Assembly (NCBI GenBank): GCA_006937955.1
Contig: SSNP01000068.1
Coordinates: forward strand, 1,068,700-1,132,699
Length of the DNA stretch: 64,000 nucleotides
Reading direction: 5' to 3'
DNA from: Pachypanchax playfairii
Taxonomy: Eukaryota > Chordata > Actinopteri > Cyprinodontiformes > Aplocheilidae
A program made the position numbers and the translations under genes. The notes under the pieces are model-generated. The model saw only the letters and a program-made list of their open reading frames with translations, did not search any database and was not told the origin of the DNA. Of the stretch, positions 44,828 to 56,900 are shown piece by piece. The first letter of the stretch is position 1; every line of letters begins with the position of its first letter.

Positions 44828-45043
44828 CCCCTTCTTTCCACTGGACGCGTAGCAGCGCAGCACATTTTTCTCCCGAAATTAGCCATGTGTCCCTTCCCAC
44901 CCAAGCTTTCAATCCAGTTGTTCCTGGGAAATCATGAAATCACATGAGAATTGCAAAATCACACGTGATTTCGTCAGTTCACGCAACAACAAGCAGGTAG
45001 AAAGATGATATGTATCCAGAAGGTGTGTGGTTTATTTTCACCA
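44828..45043. mobile_element. Harbinger-like MITE family, left half
   Basis: TAA (44825-44827) then CCCCTTCTTTCCACTGGACG, with the family's AATCACATGAGAATTGCAAA and GTGATTTCGTCAGTTC blocks. The right half is missing; RTE-type sequence follows. Confidence 0.65.
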
Positions 45044-45297
45044 ACTACTTTTCCACTCTTCATCCTCATCAGTGCTTTATTAACTTCACCTTTATTCATT
45101 TTTGGTACTTCATGGTCCATTGTGATCACCTTTTCTACTCTTTGTTCTCCCTCATTCATCAACTCTTCTAAGTTCTCTTTCCAGCTTCTTGTCAACACAT
45201 TTCCCTCTTTATTCTTCACCACTCTGATCTCCTGCACATTCTCTGAGCCAGTACTGGAATGTGGCTGTGCTCTCTGCATTGCTAACAAATTCTTCAT
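45030..45297 (-). mobile_element. RTE/BovB-type LINE fragment
   Basis: The minus strand reads VQEIRVVKNKEGNVLTRSWK, ENLEELMNEGEQRVEKV, and EVPKMNKGEVNKALMRMKSG, the linker between the endonuclease and reverse transcriptase in RTE-clade elements. No catalytic part remains. Confidence 0.7.
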
Positions 45298-45300
45298 ATT

Positions 45301-46080
45301 TTAGAACATACATGATAATAAAAAATACAAATAAATAAGAACAAGCTTAAAAACAGTATTGATGTATTCAAGCACACAACTTACCAAAATGTTTTTCATG
45401 ACTCAGAAATGTTATGAAGAATCACAGCTAGTAGTCTGAATTCTTCAAGTAGGATTAAAGAAAAAATAAACAGGTGCACTAACGTTTATATCTTCAGCAG
45501 GTCGACTAGGAGGAGTTCTTACTCTAAATTATGGAGCCAGATCCTGGTTGGCACATGTGCATACAGCCATGTGTTGGGCCTTCTTTTAGATTATTAGTGT
45601 AATGAGATGTGTGTTTTGTGCATGTGTGTGTATCTAAAACATCATGAGACAGATTTCATTATAATACTGTATATTTGCAGTCATTTCAAACCCAGAGAAC
45701 AGTGACAGATCATCAGGAGAAAAAAAATGATAACCAAAAAGTTGAGTGTTGTTTATCTACACAAAGTCCCTTCAACCCAAAGTCCCGCCCACCCCATTCA
45801 TCCCATACACATCTGAAAAAGTAATCAACAAATAAACAAAACACACAGTGGAAAAACAAAACTTGAACACAACAGTCTGCACTCATATTAGGTCTGAAAA
45901 CTGAGGAAACAGAAGGTTTCTGGTGTTTGAAGTGTTCAATACCAACACCTGCAGCACATTTCTACAAGGTTCCTAATCCAAACGTTTGCAGATTCAACAT
46001 AGAAATAGTAGAAATGAAGTGTAGTTCAACGTTGCTTACAGCGTCATTTAGGAAAACCACTTCAACACATGAAGCATTCT
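45301..46080. other. Between the RTE fragment and the dachshund 3' UTR
   Basis: AT-rich, no coding feature recognised. Confidence 0.35.
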
Positions 46081-46086
46081 GCAGCT

Positions 46087-47190
46087 TTTATTAAAAACAC
46101 CAGAAACTAGTTACATGGGTTCAGGAACTGAGAGCAAAATGTGAAAAGACTCAACATCAAGGAAGAGAAGTTCATGTACCTTTAAAGAAGAGGTTGTGCC
46201 TAAAAATCACTCTTTTGTAATAAAAATGTATATTTTTAACTTTTGCATAACTTCAGAAACTGATTCCACTTTTTAAGGGTTTTAGAAAACACTTTATACA
46301 TCGAAAAGCTGCACCCGACATTTTCAAAGTATTGCCTCGTTTAGAGAGGAAATGAGAAAATGAAGGGATGAAGAGTACATGTAGAACAAGAGGGGAGAAA
46401 TAAGTGAGAGGAGTCATGCAGAAAAGTGATACTGTATAGAAAGAAGAGTTGTTTGATGTTAAGAATAACAGAAATGAAATCAGCTAGTGGAGGAGAGAGT
46501 TGGAAGTGAAGAGAGTTTGAAGGTTAAATAAAACCAAAGCAACATTTTCCCATGCATTCTTTTCAGGTCCTGTACACTAAAACAAAATGAAAGAAACACA
46601 GAAGATAAAAATAGCTTCTCAAGTTGTTTTCCTTCCTTTTCCCTTCAGTTTTTCTTCTTGGTCCTGAGCTCCTCTGATTGGCTGATTACATCCATCATTC
46701 AGCCAGTGAGTTTGAGTTAAAGACATCATCACATCCAAGAGGAGGAAACTCCACTCGTCTTCTCAGGACCACCCAGAGTTCAGATCACATGTTGTTTTGG
46801 GGAGTCTGTCCAATCAGACTTCTTGTGTTATTTCAAAGCAAACAGGAGCAGAAAGGTGATGATGTCTGACCCACTCTCCTCGTAGTGTCTTCTTGAGTTG
46901 CCTTATCTCAGGAATGTTTATCGTTCAGTTTTCCAAACAAACGAGAGGAAACAGTTTTGGAGGGAAAGAAGTGAAGAATCGGAGTAAAGTTTGTCAAAAA
47001 CGAGGAATTAGGAGAAGCCCAAATCAAGTCCAGTGTGTCTCATAGTAGTCTTGATGTTTTTTTTAGCCATGTGAACAAGATGGATCCTGCCTGGGGAGTC
47101 GCTGTAGTTGCCATAGAAATGGCTTAGTGATGTTTGTCTGTACAGGTGTGGGGAGGAGTGTGATTTCTGGAGGCGGAGTCACTTTTCTCT
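46087..47190 (-). terminator. Probable dachshund 3' UTR with poly(A) signal
   Basis: About 1.1 kb of low-repeat sequence follows the stop codon at 47191-47193. TTTATT at 46087-46092 (AATAAA on the minus strand) is a reasonable signal. The end is not proven. Confidence 0.4.
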
Positions 47191-47228
47191 TTAGAACATC
47201 ATGGGAGTCTTCAGGAAAGGCCGAGACT
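47191..47228 (-). CDS. dach2: dach terminal exon
   Basis: A 38-base coding exon: after CCATCCAG, the split codon plus SRPFLKTPMMF and TAA. The pattern R-x-(F/Y)-L-K-T-x-(V/M)-M-(F/Y) at the extreme C-terminus matches the family ending, which supports this distant exon 6.1 kb downstream of the previous one. Confidence 0.8.
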
Positions 47229-50200
47229 CTGGATGGAAACAGACACACAGATTAAAACACAGTTAACAGATTTATTCAAGTTTTGATTTAAAAGACTGCA
47301 ACAACGAGCTGATTTGTGTGTCAACGATGTTTTTGTTTACGATCGATTGATCTGTTACTGAAAATTTCCAAATTTCAGTCCAACTTTACCAAAACCTTCA
47401 CTGGTTGAAGGTTCTAACCCTTTTAAAAACATCCTGTTTGTTTTACGTCAGCTGGAATATAAAAAAAACTGGAGGGTTTTTATTGGACTGATCAGTGAAG
47501 CTGCTGCAGATTTGGGTCTATTTAAACCTGGAAGTTGGCAAAAGAGTCAGTATTTAATGTTTCCTTTTAACATCTTCAACTTATTAACTGAAATGTATCA
47601 AATGATTAAAACAATTTGTGTAACTGAACCAGCAGCTCCAGTTCTACAGCCATTAGCTCTGGAACTCGAGTTTGACTGGGTCAGATCAGAACCAGTACTT
47701 TGTATGAGAGTCTTGAGGTGAACATTGCATTCCAGTAAGTGAAAGTATTACGATGTCTGATGGTGTGATCTCAGTCTGCAGCTTCCTGCTGCTGCTGACG
47801 GGGCTGTTGTTGCTCGTTACAATCAGGAGCCAGTTTATCATAAACATGTAATTAAAAGATCTGAATGTTGGTATTTAGTGTTGGTTTATTTAGAATTCAT
47901 CAGGTTATTGAACTGAACCCAACATAAAACATCTGGTCCTCCAGTGTGTGTGAGAGACTTGGATCATGAATGAATTCGGGTCACATCACACCCTGATCAG
48001 GATCATTTAAACAGCAGATTTTTGAATGAAACTGCTGCTTCTCGTTCTGATTATACTCCAGACCTCCTTTCTCCCGTCTGCCAGGCTGGACTCTCCCTCC
48101 CTCTTTCTCTCATTTCACCTCCGTCCTTCTCCTTCCGCTCCCTGTAGTGCTGTAGCTGCACCCACCCACACAGGAGCGTTTTCACACACATAAAACACGC
48201 TGAACTCCCTCGTACATACAACAGAAACACGCGTGCACCTTCCTCTCCCCGCGGTGTCATTGTTTTCTGCCAACGTTGCAAACTGTTTACATTTCTGCAT
48301 AACAGCAACCATAAAGCGTCCCTCCCTCCTGTTTCCACACAGCACTTCTCTCTCTCCTGCCCTCCACCACCTCTCCACTCGTCTCCTGCTGCTCTTTGTT
48401 TTCTCTTTACCTTCTCACTTTACCCTCTCTTCTTTTTCACTTTATGATATGAATGAGACTCACTCTGTTCCAATAAAAAAAAAACTTTCTTAAATTTTCT
48501 CTTTCATCTTGCGCTCGTTTCCTCCTTCATATTCCCTGCCTTCCCTCCTTTTCATCCCTCTCATCTCCTGCCCTTCCCTATTTTTATCACTCCACAATCC
48601 ACTCAAACCCCCTCCTCTCCTCCTCTTTCATCCCTCTCTTCTACATGCATCCCATCCTCTTCCTCATCTGCCTTCTGTCCTTTATCTCTTACTTTCATAT
48701 TATTTTTATCCCTCCCTATTCTTCTCTTCGTCCTCTCTTGTCCTCTTTTTTTCCTGTTTCTTCCCCTTTAGGCTGCAGGTTTGGCCCGGTGTTTAAAACC
48801 TGCCCTAAAACTTCGAGTCGTGGTAACGATCCCCTCAGTACTGACCTTAAAACTTTCATCGGTAACTTTCCTCTAGTTAAAAATACCAGATCTTCATCGT
48901 CGCTCCGTGCTCTTCCTCTTTACTTTGCTGCAACTAATGACTCTGTTTCTGTCCCAGATTCGAGTGTCGTGTGAGAACGTGTCTGATACCTGCGTTTTCA
49001 TACATGTACAGTTCAAGTTCATGTTACCAAAGTGTTGAAAACTTTGTGACACGAGTTTAATTAGTATTTAAATTCCATTCTGTGTAACACGGTGTAAATC
49101 TGAGGACAGATAAATGATGAAAACACCAAACATGATGATAATCTGGATTTAGACCTGAGCTGAAATGTTCTGGTGGATTTGACAGCTTTTCATCACGTGT
49201 GTTTACATCAACATGGGCTCATGAAACAAGCCCTGATCTCAGGATGTATCGGAAACTTTTAAAGAGACTTTGGTTGATGACATCACATTCATTCAATCAG
49301 AAGAAGCAGGTTTAAGAAGCTTCCTCTCTTCCACCTGCAGCGAGTCGAGAACCCGAGATGACACAAACCCACACACAGATTTATTATACAGGACAATTTA
49401 GAAATAAACCCAGAAACATCTGTCTTCTGACTGTAATTTGTTAAACATTTTCTGGAAGGATTTGTTTAATTGATTTACAGCAAAAAACAATATTCCTTTA
49501 TTTATATATGATAATGTTCAATTTGTATTTAGAAATAAAGATAAGTGTATTCAATTTTGAGTTAATAATTTGGTCATTTTATGAAAAGTAATTTTTTGAA
49601 AGTGAGCCTAATTTTTTGTTTTTTTAAATGACGTTCATTTATTCTGTAGGTCCCTTCAAAAAACAAAAAGTGAAAATGCCATAAAAGTCTTTAATTAGGC
49701 CAACTTATCAGTTTATTTGAATTAACACATCTTTTGTTTTGGTTTTTATTCACTTATATTGGGATTTCTTTCTGCTTTGACTTTGTTCCAGGTGTTTTTG
49801 GGAGACTTTACAATTTACAGAGCACCAGAGGTTTTATTTGGATTACCATGTGATGAAAGCGTGGACATGTGGGCTGTATGTTGGCATACATGTTTCTGGG
49901 TGAGGACATGTTTCCTGTACTTCATTCATATTAAGCTGTGAAGATGATTGTAAGGTTTCTCAGACAACCAGAGAAACACTATTTAGACGTGGGTTATTAT
50001 ACACATCTGTTCTTCACTCTGGACCAAAGCCAGCAAAATTCTATCTGGAATTCAGAAGAATCTGATAATGAACTAGATCTTCTACTTGAGAAAGTTAATC
50101 CTGGTTACAGTCAGGTAAAGTCTCTGGATGACCTGGTGAAAATGGTGCCTGGAATACAAGATCCAAGTGAAATGGAAGATTTAAAAGAATTTATTGACCT

Positions 50201-50879
50201 TCTCAAGAGGATTTTCACCCTTGACCCAGCTGACAGAATCGTCCCAGCTGATGCTTTGAATCATCATTTTATTACAATGGAACACCTGCCAGATGTTAGA
50301 GATAGTTACCATGTAACAGAGGATTTTGAAGATTCATGTCCACCACCAAATCTGAAATGTACCACACCTTCAGTCACAGATGAAGACAGTTTGAGAAACA
50401 GGTCAGACGCCTTCTCGGATTTTAAACAATCTGATACCAGCTCAAACAAGATGGAAGATTCCTCACAAAGTCCTGTAGTGAAACCTAAGAAGAAACGTTT
50501 CAGGAAACGACCATCCAGATCACAGGAAATTGTTTCTGGTTGTTCCAGTTCTCTTGCAGAGACTAAAGCGTGTGTGTGTGTGTGTGTGTGGGTTTGTATT
50601 TCTGACCTCCTGGGGACCCGTTTCCTGACTTTTACTATCTTTCTGGGGTCCGAGGGTTCTTGTGGGGACCGAAGCCTGGTCCCCATGAGGGGGACTCCCC
50701 TTTTTAGGGTTAGGGGTTAGGTTTATAGGTATGGTGTGAATAGAGTTTTAGTTAGTCTTAGGGTTAGTTATAGATCAGTAATGGTTAAGGTTAGGAAAAG
50801 GGTTTGGGTTAGGTATAAATCTAGTTACTAAAATCAATGGAAGTCAATGGACGGTCCCCATAAGGATAACAAAACACAC

Positions 50880-50916
<37 letters not shown>

Positions 50917-53900
50917 CTCGTGTAATGCTTTGGTTTACTCCGGGTGCTCCGGTTTCCTCCAACGAAAAAAAAAAATACTTACAACCTTAACGCACTGTGA
51001 ACTGGTCCTAGGTGTGTGCATGTGCGTGTGCACGTGTGTCACCGACCGGCCTTGTTAAAAGTCTATCAGCAGGGTGGAGAAAATGTCACCAGATTCTGGA
51101 ACAAGGTCACATTTTCCAACTCTGTCCCAGGGAATCTTCCTCTCCTCTCCTCCACCTGCTCCTTCATCCCCCCCTCCTCCTCCTCTCTTATTTATCCCAA
51201 CACATCACTCCTTACATCCATTCCTCTTCTCTCTTTATCCGCCCAGCTCAGTCTTTGATTATTTACACACCTTTTCTCTTTAATCAATCGCTCACTTCAT
51301 TTTTTAGCCCTTTTCCTCCATAATTCCATCTTTTTAAATCCGATTTTGTTCTCCATTAACAGTTCCGCCCTCAGGTTCTGTTTCCTTTCCCTTCGTACAC
51401 GTAGAACCTTTTTATTTGACCGTTGTTTTTGGTCCATTCCTCCAAACACTTCTCACACTCCTGTGCTTTTCCTCTCCCTTCTTTTTGATTGTAATGTGAT
51501 GTCTTTCTTTGGATTCAGCAGTTTTTCTCTTCACTCGTTAATTAAGAGTGTAGAAGGTGAGAGGCAGGGGAGGTGTGTGTGTGTGTGTCTGTGAGAGAGA
51601 GAGAGAGAGAGAGAGAAGGTAAACTACGGTTGGTGCAAAATGCTTTTATAGCAGGAGGGATGAGTGTGTGTTTTCTGTGTGATGTGAGTAAGGCAGCAAA
51701 GGGGTCCTACTGGGCCAATCAACATTAATGAAATCAGGTGTGTGTGTGTGTGTCAGAGTGCTTGGCTTGCAGAAGAAAGGGGATCTAAAAGGGGTCTAAA
51801 GAGGAGTGAGAGCTAATTAGAGTTCCCTGTCTCACAAGCATGTGCATCAAACACACACACTCATAAATGTACAGGTACAGAGTGTGTGTGTGTACGTGCA
51901 TGTGTGCGTGTGCCTGTAGATATACACTTATACACTTGCTGCGTTTCAAGTGAAGGTTTTCAATGTCAGGGAGGACTGAGCACAGCTGGTGGAAAAAGAC
52001 GACACTTGCATACTAACACACACACCTACACACACGCACAGCAGTACTGGGGTTGTGAGGACTCTCATTGGCATAATGTGTTTTAGAACTCCAACACAAA
52101 CTGAAGTGGGACTTTCTGGACTGAGCCTGTCACCAGCGTTACACATGTCACATGATCAAACTCTAGAAGAGACCTTATAGAGATACGGGTTGTATCATGG
52201 TACAAGGTACCGCTGCCTGAACACGGACGTGAGGACAGAAAAACTGGGATTCCAACGTCTTTTTGGACTGACTTGAGACATGTTATGTGAAGTATGTGAT
52301 ACTAAAAGACACTGTGGTGTTCTGGTAACATGTTCTAGTCAGATTCTGCTCTGTTATAGGGCGTGTGTGTCGGGGGGGTTGGGCTGATGCACAAATCTGT
52401 TTTTAAGTAGCCCATCTGTAGAAAAACATTTTTGACATTTTCTTCTTCTTGGACATTCAGGCTCCCGTAGTGATGTTTTTCTTCTTTTCTTCACTTTTTA
52501 TAACCGTGTTTATTTAGTTAGAATTTAAACATCGACTGACAAACTGAACCCTGTGATGCTCTTTAATAAATAAACCGTATTAATGTTGTTTTGAGCAGTT
52601 AGTTTGGAGACTTATCAGAAACTCAGAACAGAATTATTTTAATTTTAAAACATCTTAACCATCATTCACTCAACCAGAAACATATTTGTATTGAGAGCGT
52701 TACAAGATGGCTGCTACCGTGTAAATGACTTTAATAGCCGTTAGCTTGTCAAACGGAGGTCGTTCATACATCCGTCTACAACAGGTGGGATATTTATCGT
52801 TTACAGAAAGCTGCTTGAAACAAACTGAACTACGTCTCTGAGCAGAAGTACTCCAAGGTACCAGATCAAAATAAAAGTACTAATTATAGTAAATCTGTTA
52901 CTTTAGGGAGTCGCTTTGTAAACGGGGTCCACAATAAGCAGGTCTGTTTGGACTGAGCCAGCTTCATGAGGGCGTGTCTGGTGACTTGAATCAACCAATA
53001 GGAAACAGTTACTGTCAGCTTCAGACAACCTGAGAATCTGCTGCTTCCTGTCTGTAACGGCTCGCGCTGCAGAAACAACATGATGGAAAACTTCAGTGGA
53101 TTTAAAACATCAAGCTGGTAACTGCTTGTGTTTTATTCTACAGACCAAAATGTGCATAATTACACCTTAAAACACGCAGAAGCTGAGTGTGTGTTAAGGT
53201 GCACATCAAAGAGAGGCCACGATGTCTGCCTAATGTCTCCACTAATTCAAACGGGGCCCCAAAACACACATGCCCACCATGTGCGTGTCCAAACAGCCTG
53301 CCTTTGAACATAGTTGTGTACAGTATTAATGTGTGACATGTGTGGGGGTGTTTGGTTTGCATGTACCTTGTACAGCGCCGTTGTCTTGCTGGTTTCCATT
53401 AAGTTCAGGTTTGTCCTCGGCTGCAGTCGCGTCTGGTATGAAACACAAAGACAAGACAGAGTCTCAGCGGGTCGGCCAATAAAAAATAACAGCAGCTTGT
53501 TACCGTGTGCAGGTCAACAATGAGCTGGTTTCACACACACAGTTACACACTCGTATACGCTGATTCTTAATGTGACTCAGATTAACTAGAATTAGACACA
53601 TTAGTTAATCTGTCGGGTTTGAATTGAACGTCTTCATGAATAATAAGGTTTTAATTTAAAAGAAGAAAATCAGCTTTGTGAGATTTAATGGAACGTGTTC
53701 TGTTCAGGTAGCAGCATCCAACTGAATCTACTCCATCATGACTCTAATCAAAGTGAGTTCCACATCAGGTCCAGAGACCAACCAGCCAGTCTAACAGGGT
53801 CTCAGTAGTCTGAGGGTCTGTAGGATGATAGAAAAACCAAAAAACCAAAGTTCTGGACTGAAAGTAGACTTGTAGAAGACTAAAGTTCTGATCCAGTTCT

Positions 53901-56900
53901 TCAGTGTGTCACTAACTAGATGATGCAACAGGAAGCTGAATAACTCCAGAATACAGTCTCATTTTGACCTTGGAAATGTCAAAAAGAACCAAAAACATGT
54001 TTCTGCAGGAAAATCCAAAAAAATAAAGTTTCTATATTCAAGGAAAAAATCCAATTCAGTGATCGAGATGGAGTAAGTTCACAGTTCTGGTTTGTGATGT
54101 AGCGGGTCGAGCAGAAAAACTCCAAACTGACAGGAGGTTTATCTCCAGCACACATTATGATGTCACTGGTCCAGTCAGAAGACGGAGCGTTTGTTCTGTC
54201 CTGCAGACAGATTAACGCCACATTTACTGCTTCTTGTGATTATTTTTATGGTGGAACAAAAACAGCTGCAGCTTGTAACTCTGAGTTGGTTTAGCCAATC
54301 ACAGCTCACAGAAACAGGCTGAGAAAAGATGTACAATATACAAAATTATCCGCTATAAAGGACACGGAGACGCTGCAGAGTCTCAGAAGCAAAAGTGTTC
54401 AAAACCCAAGAATAAAGGGAACTGAGGTTAAATCTAAAATGTACCATTTTTATTGTTGTTGGCGACATGCAGCGGTTCAGGAGAGGGGGAGGAAGAGGAC
54501 GAGTGTTTCAGGGCGTCCTCCACTCTCTCTCTCCTCTTCGACTCAAACTCAAGCGCCTCCTGCAGCTTCCTCTTGGCCTTCTTCTCCTTCTTCAGTCGCT
54601 TCTGGATAGAAGCTAAACATGGAAGATACAGGAACAGAAAATGTGCGTTTAATATATCAGAAGCATTTGGAACGCCTTCAACAGAGATGCAGGTGTATTC
54701 AGATTCTTGGTGTTTTAACAGATTTGATTCTGTGGATTTTGAACGTTTGGCTGTATTTTCCATCTTACCTCGGCTTTGTAGCTCAGAGTTGAGCTGACGT
54801 TCCAGACTCTCTCTCATCTCTCGTTCTCTGTACAGCTCCATCTTCAGCTCTCTCTTCTCTGCCTGGATCTGTTTATCTTGTGCTCGGGCGTTCTCCACAG
54901 CCACCTTCAACAGGCCCTGAACACATTTAGAACAAATACATCTTACAATTCTGTTATAGGTATGAAAACATGCGTCAGACATANNNNNNNNNNATAAAGC
55001 TTCAGTCACTATGACCCATACGAACGATGAGTTTGTGAACATTCATGGACTGGTTCCTACAGGAAGTTGTTACAGCTGCTGCATCAATAACTTGATGAAT
55101 GATGTGATTTTCTGTCGTACGCTGGCTGCAGAGTTCTTGCTCTCTTCATACGGATGTGTTGGAACCTCCTCTGCAAACGCCCCGCCCATGTGCAACTCAC
55201 AGCAATTTCAAGGTGTTATTAAGATCTTCTGGCTGTTAGACATTTTGTTGGGAAATATAACTGATGGAGGTCCAGTATGTCCAAAACTCTGTATTAATTA
55301 TCACATCTGCTCAGAAATTTGTGGAAAAGTTTCTACTTTTTAAGCTGCCAATAAAACAGAGTCTCCAGCTGCAGGACGAAGATCTACCAGCTGTAGCTGC
55401 TGTTAGTGAGAACCTGGAGAGAAGATGCCTCGCTGGTGGGAGCAGGACTGGATCCAGAAGCAGCACCTCTACAGCCAGAACCAGATTCAGTTCTATGAGC
55501 TGGACCGTGAGTCAGCAGAGACCAGAACACCTTTATCGAGCTCACGCATCATGAAAAATGAGAAGTGAGTGTAATATTTTGGAAACAACAGTGTTTTGTT
55601 TCAGTCTATTTTACATCCTTGTAAAACATGCAGTTCTCTACTATATAGAAGTAAATAACCATCATGGTGCGCTGTGTGCTGGTTGTTTGGAAGACCTGAT
55701 GTTCCTACACAGAGGGTTTATGTGGTGCATTTGTGGAAAATCTTCTAGCAGACCAATAGGCTCGACACACGGGAGGCGACATCGACTCTCCATTCGTTTT
55801 CAATGAGACATGAGCAACAAAGTGATGATCTCAATTCTCCCTCCTGCTAAGCAAAATAAGAAAATAGTGCATGATTTTGTGTTCGTGCATGTATCGTGCA
55901 CACGCAGGTCTGCAACACGATCCTAGAAAGTTGAGAAAATTTCAACTTTTTGTGGCTGTCGCTCAAACGAGAACCAATCAGCAGAAGTTTCATCGCCTAA
56001 CCAATGAGCTGACAGGATGCTGCTTGGTCATCTCCAGGAAAACATGAAGGTAAAATTAATACTCGCCGTGTACGATTTTCCAGAGTTTTAATGTATCTAC
56101 AAAAGAATCTTAAAAACTCCAGCAAAATCTTGTGACTCTTCATATCTAGCTTATTTCACCCCTGAACTGCTGAAATTCCCTCCAATCTGTCAGCCAATCA
56201 AAACCACAGAAGACTATTCGTAGTAATTCGCCCTGGAACAGAGCAAGTCGCGGCCTTGTGTCTCTGGTCGCTGTCGTTTGTCACCTCCCGTGTGTCGAAC
56301 CTGCATTAAGGAGGCTGTTTGCATCATGACCGAGCCTTAAGATATCAGGATAAAAACAGAAGTGACGTGAAAGCCGAGGCAGCCACGCCACATGATGTAT
56401 CTACTCTGTGTCGAGACAACATGTAAAGCTTCAGTTCAAATAAAAACTAGATTACAGCTGTAACTTTTTCAAACAGAGCAGTCAGACCTGTATGTTGGTG
56501 AGCAGCGTCTCCACTGACGACAGACCATCAGCAAACAGGAACGGAGCAGGAAATCCAGGTGGCAGCGTTTGACCAAGAGAAGACTCTTCTGTTAGAAGAG
56601 AAGTCTTCGTTAGCTTGTTGGTTTTATGAAAGAAAAGTGAAAACCATCTACATCTGGTCTGAAGAGGTTCAGATCTTTCCTCTGATCTGGATTAACAGAG
56701 ACGGGATGGTTTGATGAACAGTCGTTTCTAAACTTCTGTAAAGGTTTAAGGTAACAAGGTTGGAAAGCAGCGTTATAGAAATCAATTACACACACACGTG
56801 CGCGCACCCAGAGGTTGTTAGTATTCAGACAATCATGTGGGGTACTAATTGGCAGGGATTAAAGACATCCTTGATTTGTGTGTGTGTTCATTGTGAGTGC

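Noticed and set aside
48038..48974. Several 80-110 codon ORFs in the dach last intron
   Set aside because: They follow a C/T-rich low-complexity tract and show no domain, splice context or family resemblance.
50703..50760. Interstitial telomere or chromosome-fusion scar
   Set aside because: Only a few degenerate TTAGGG-like units, and the same block recurs at other sites as part of a dispersed repeat.
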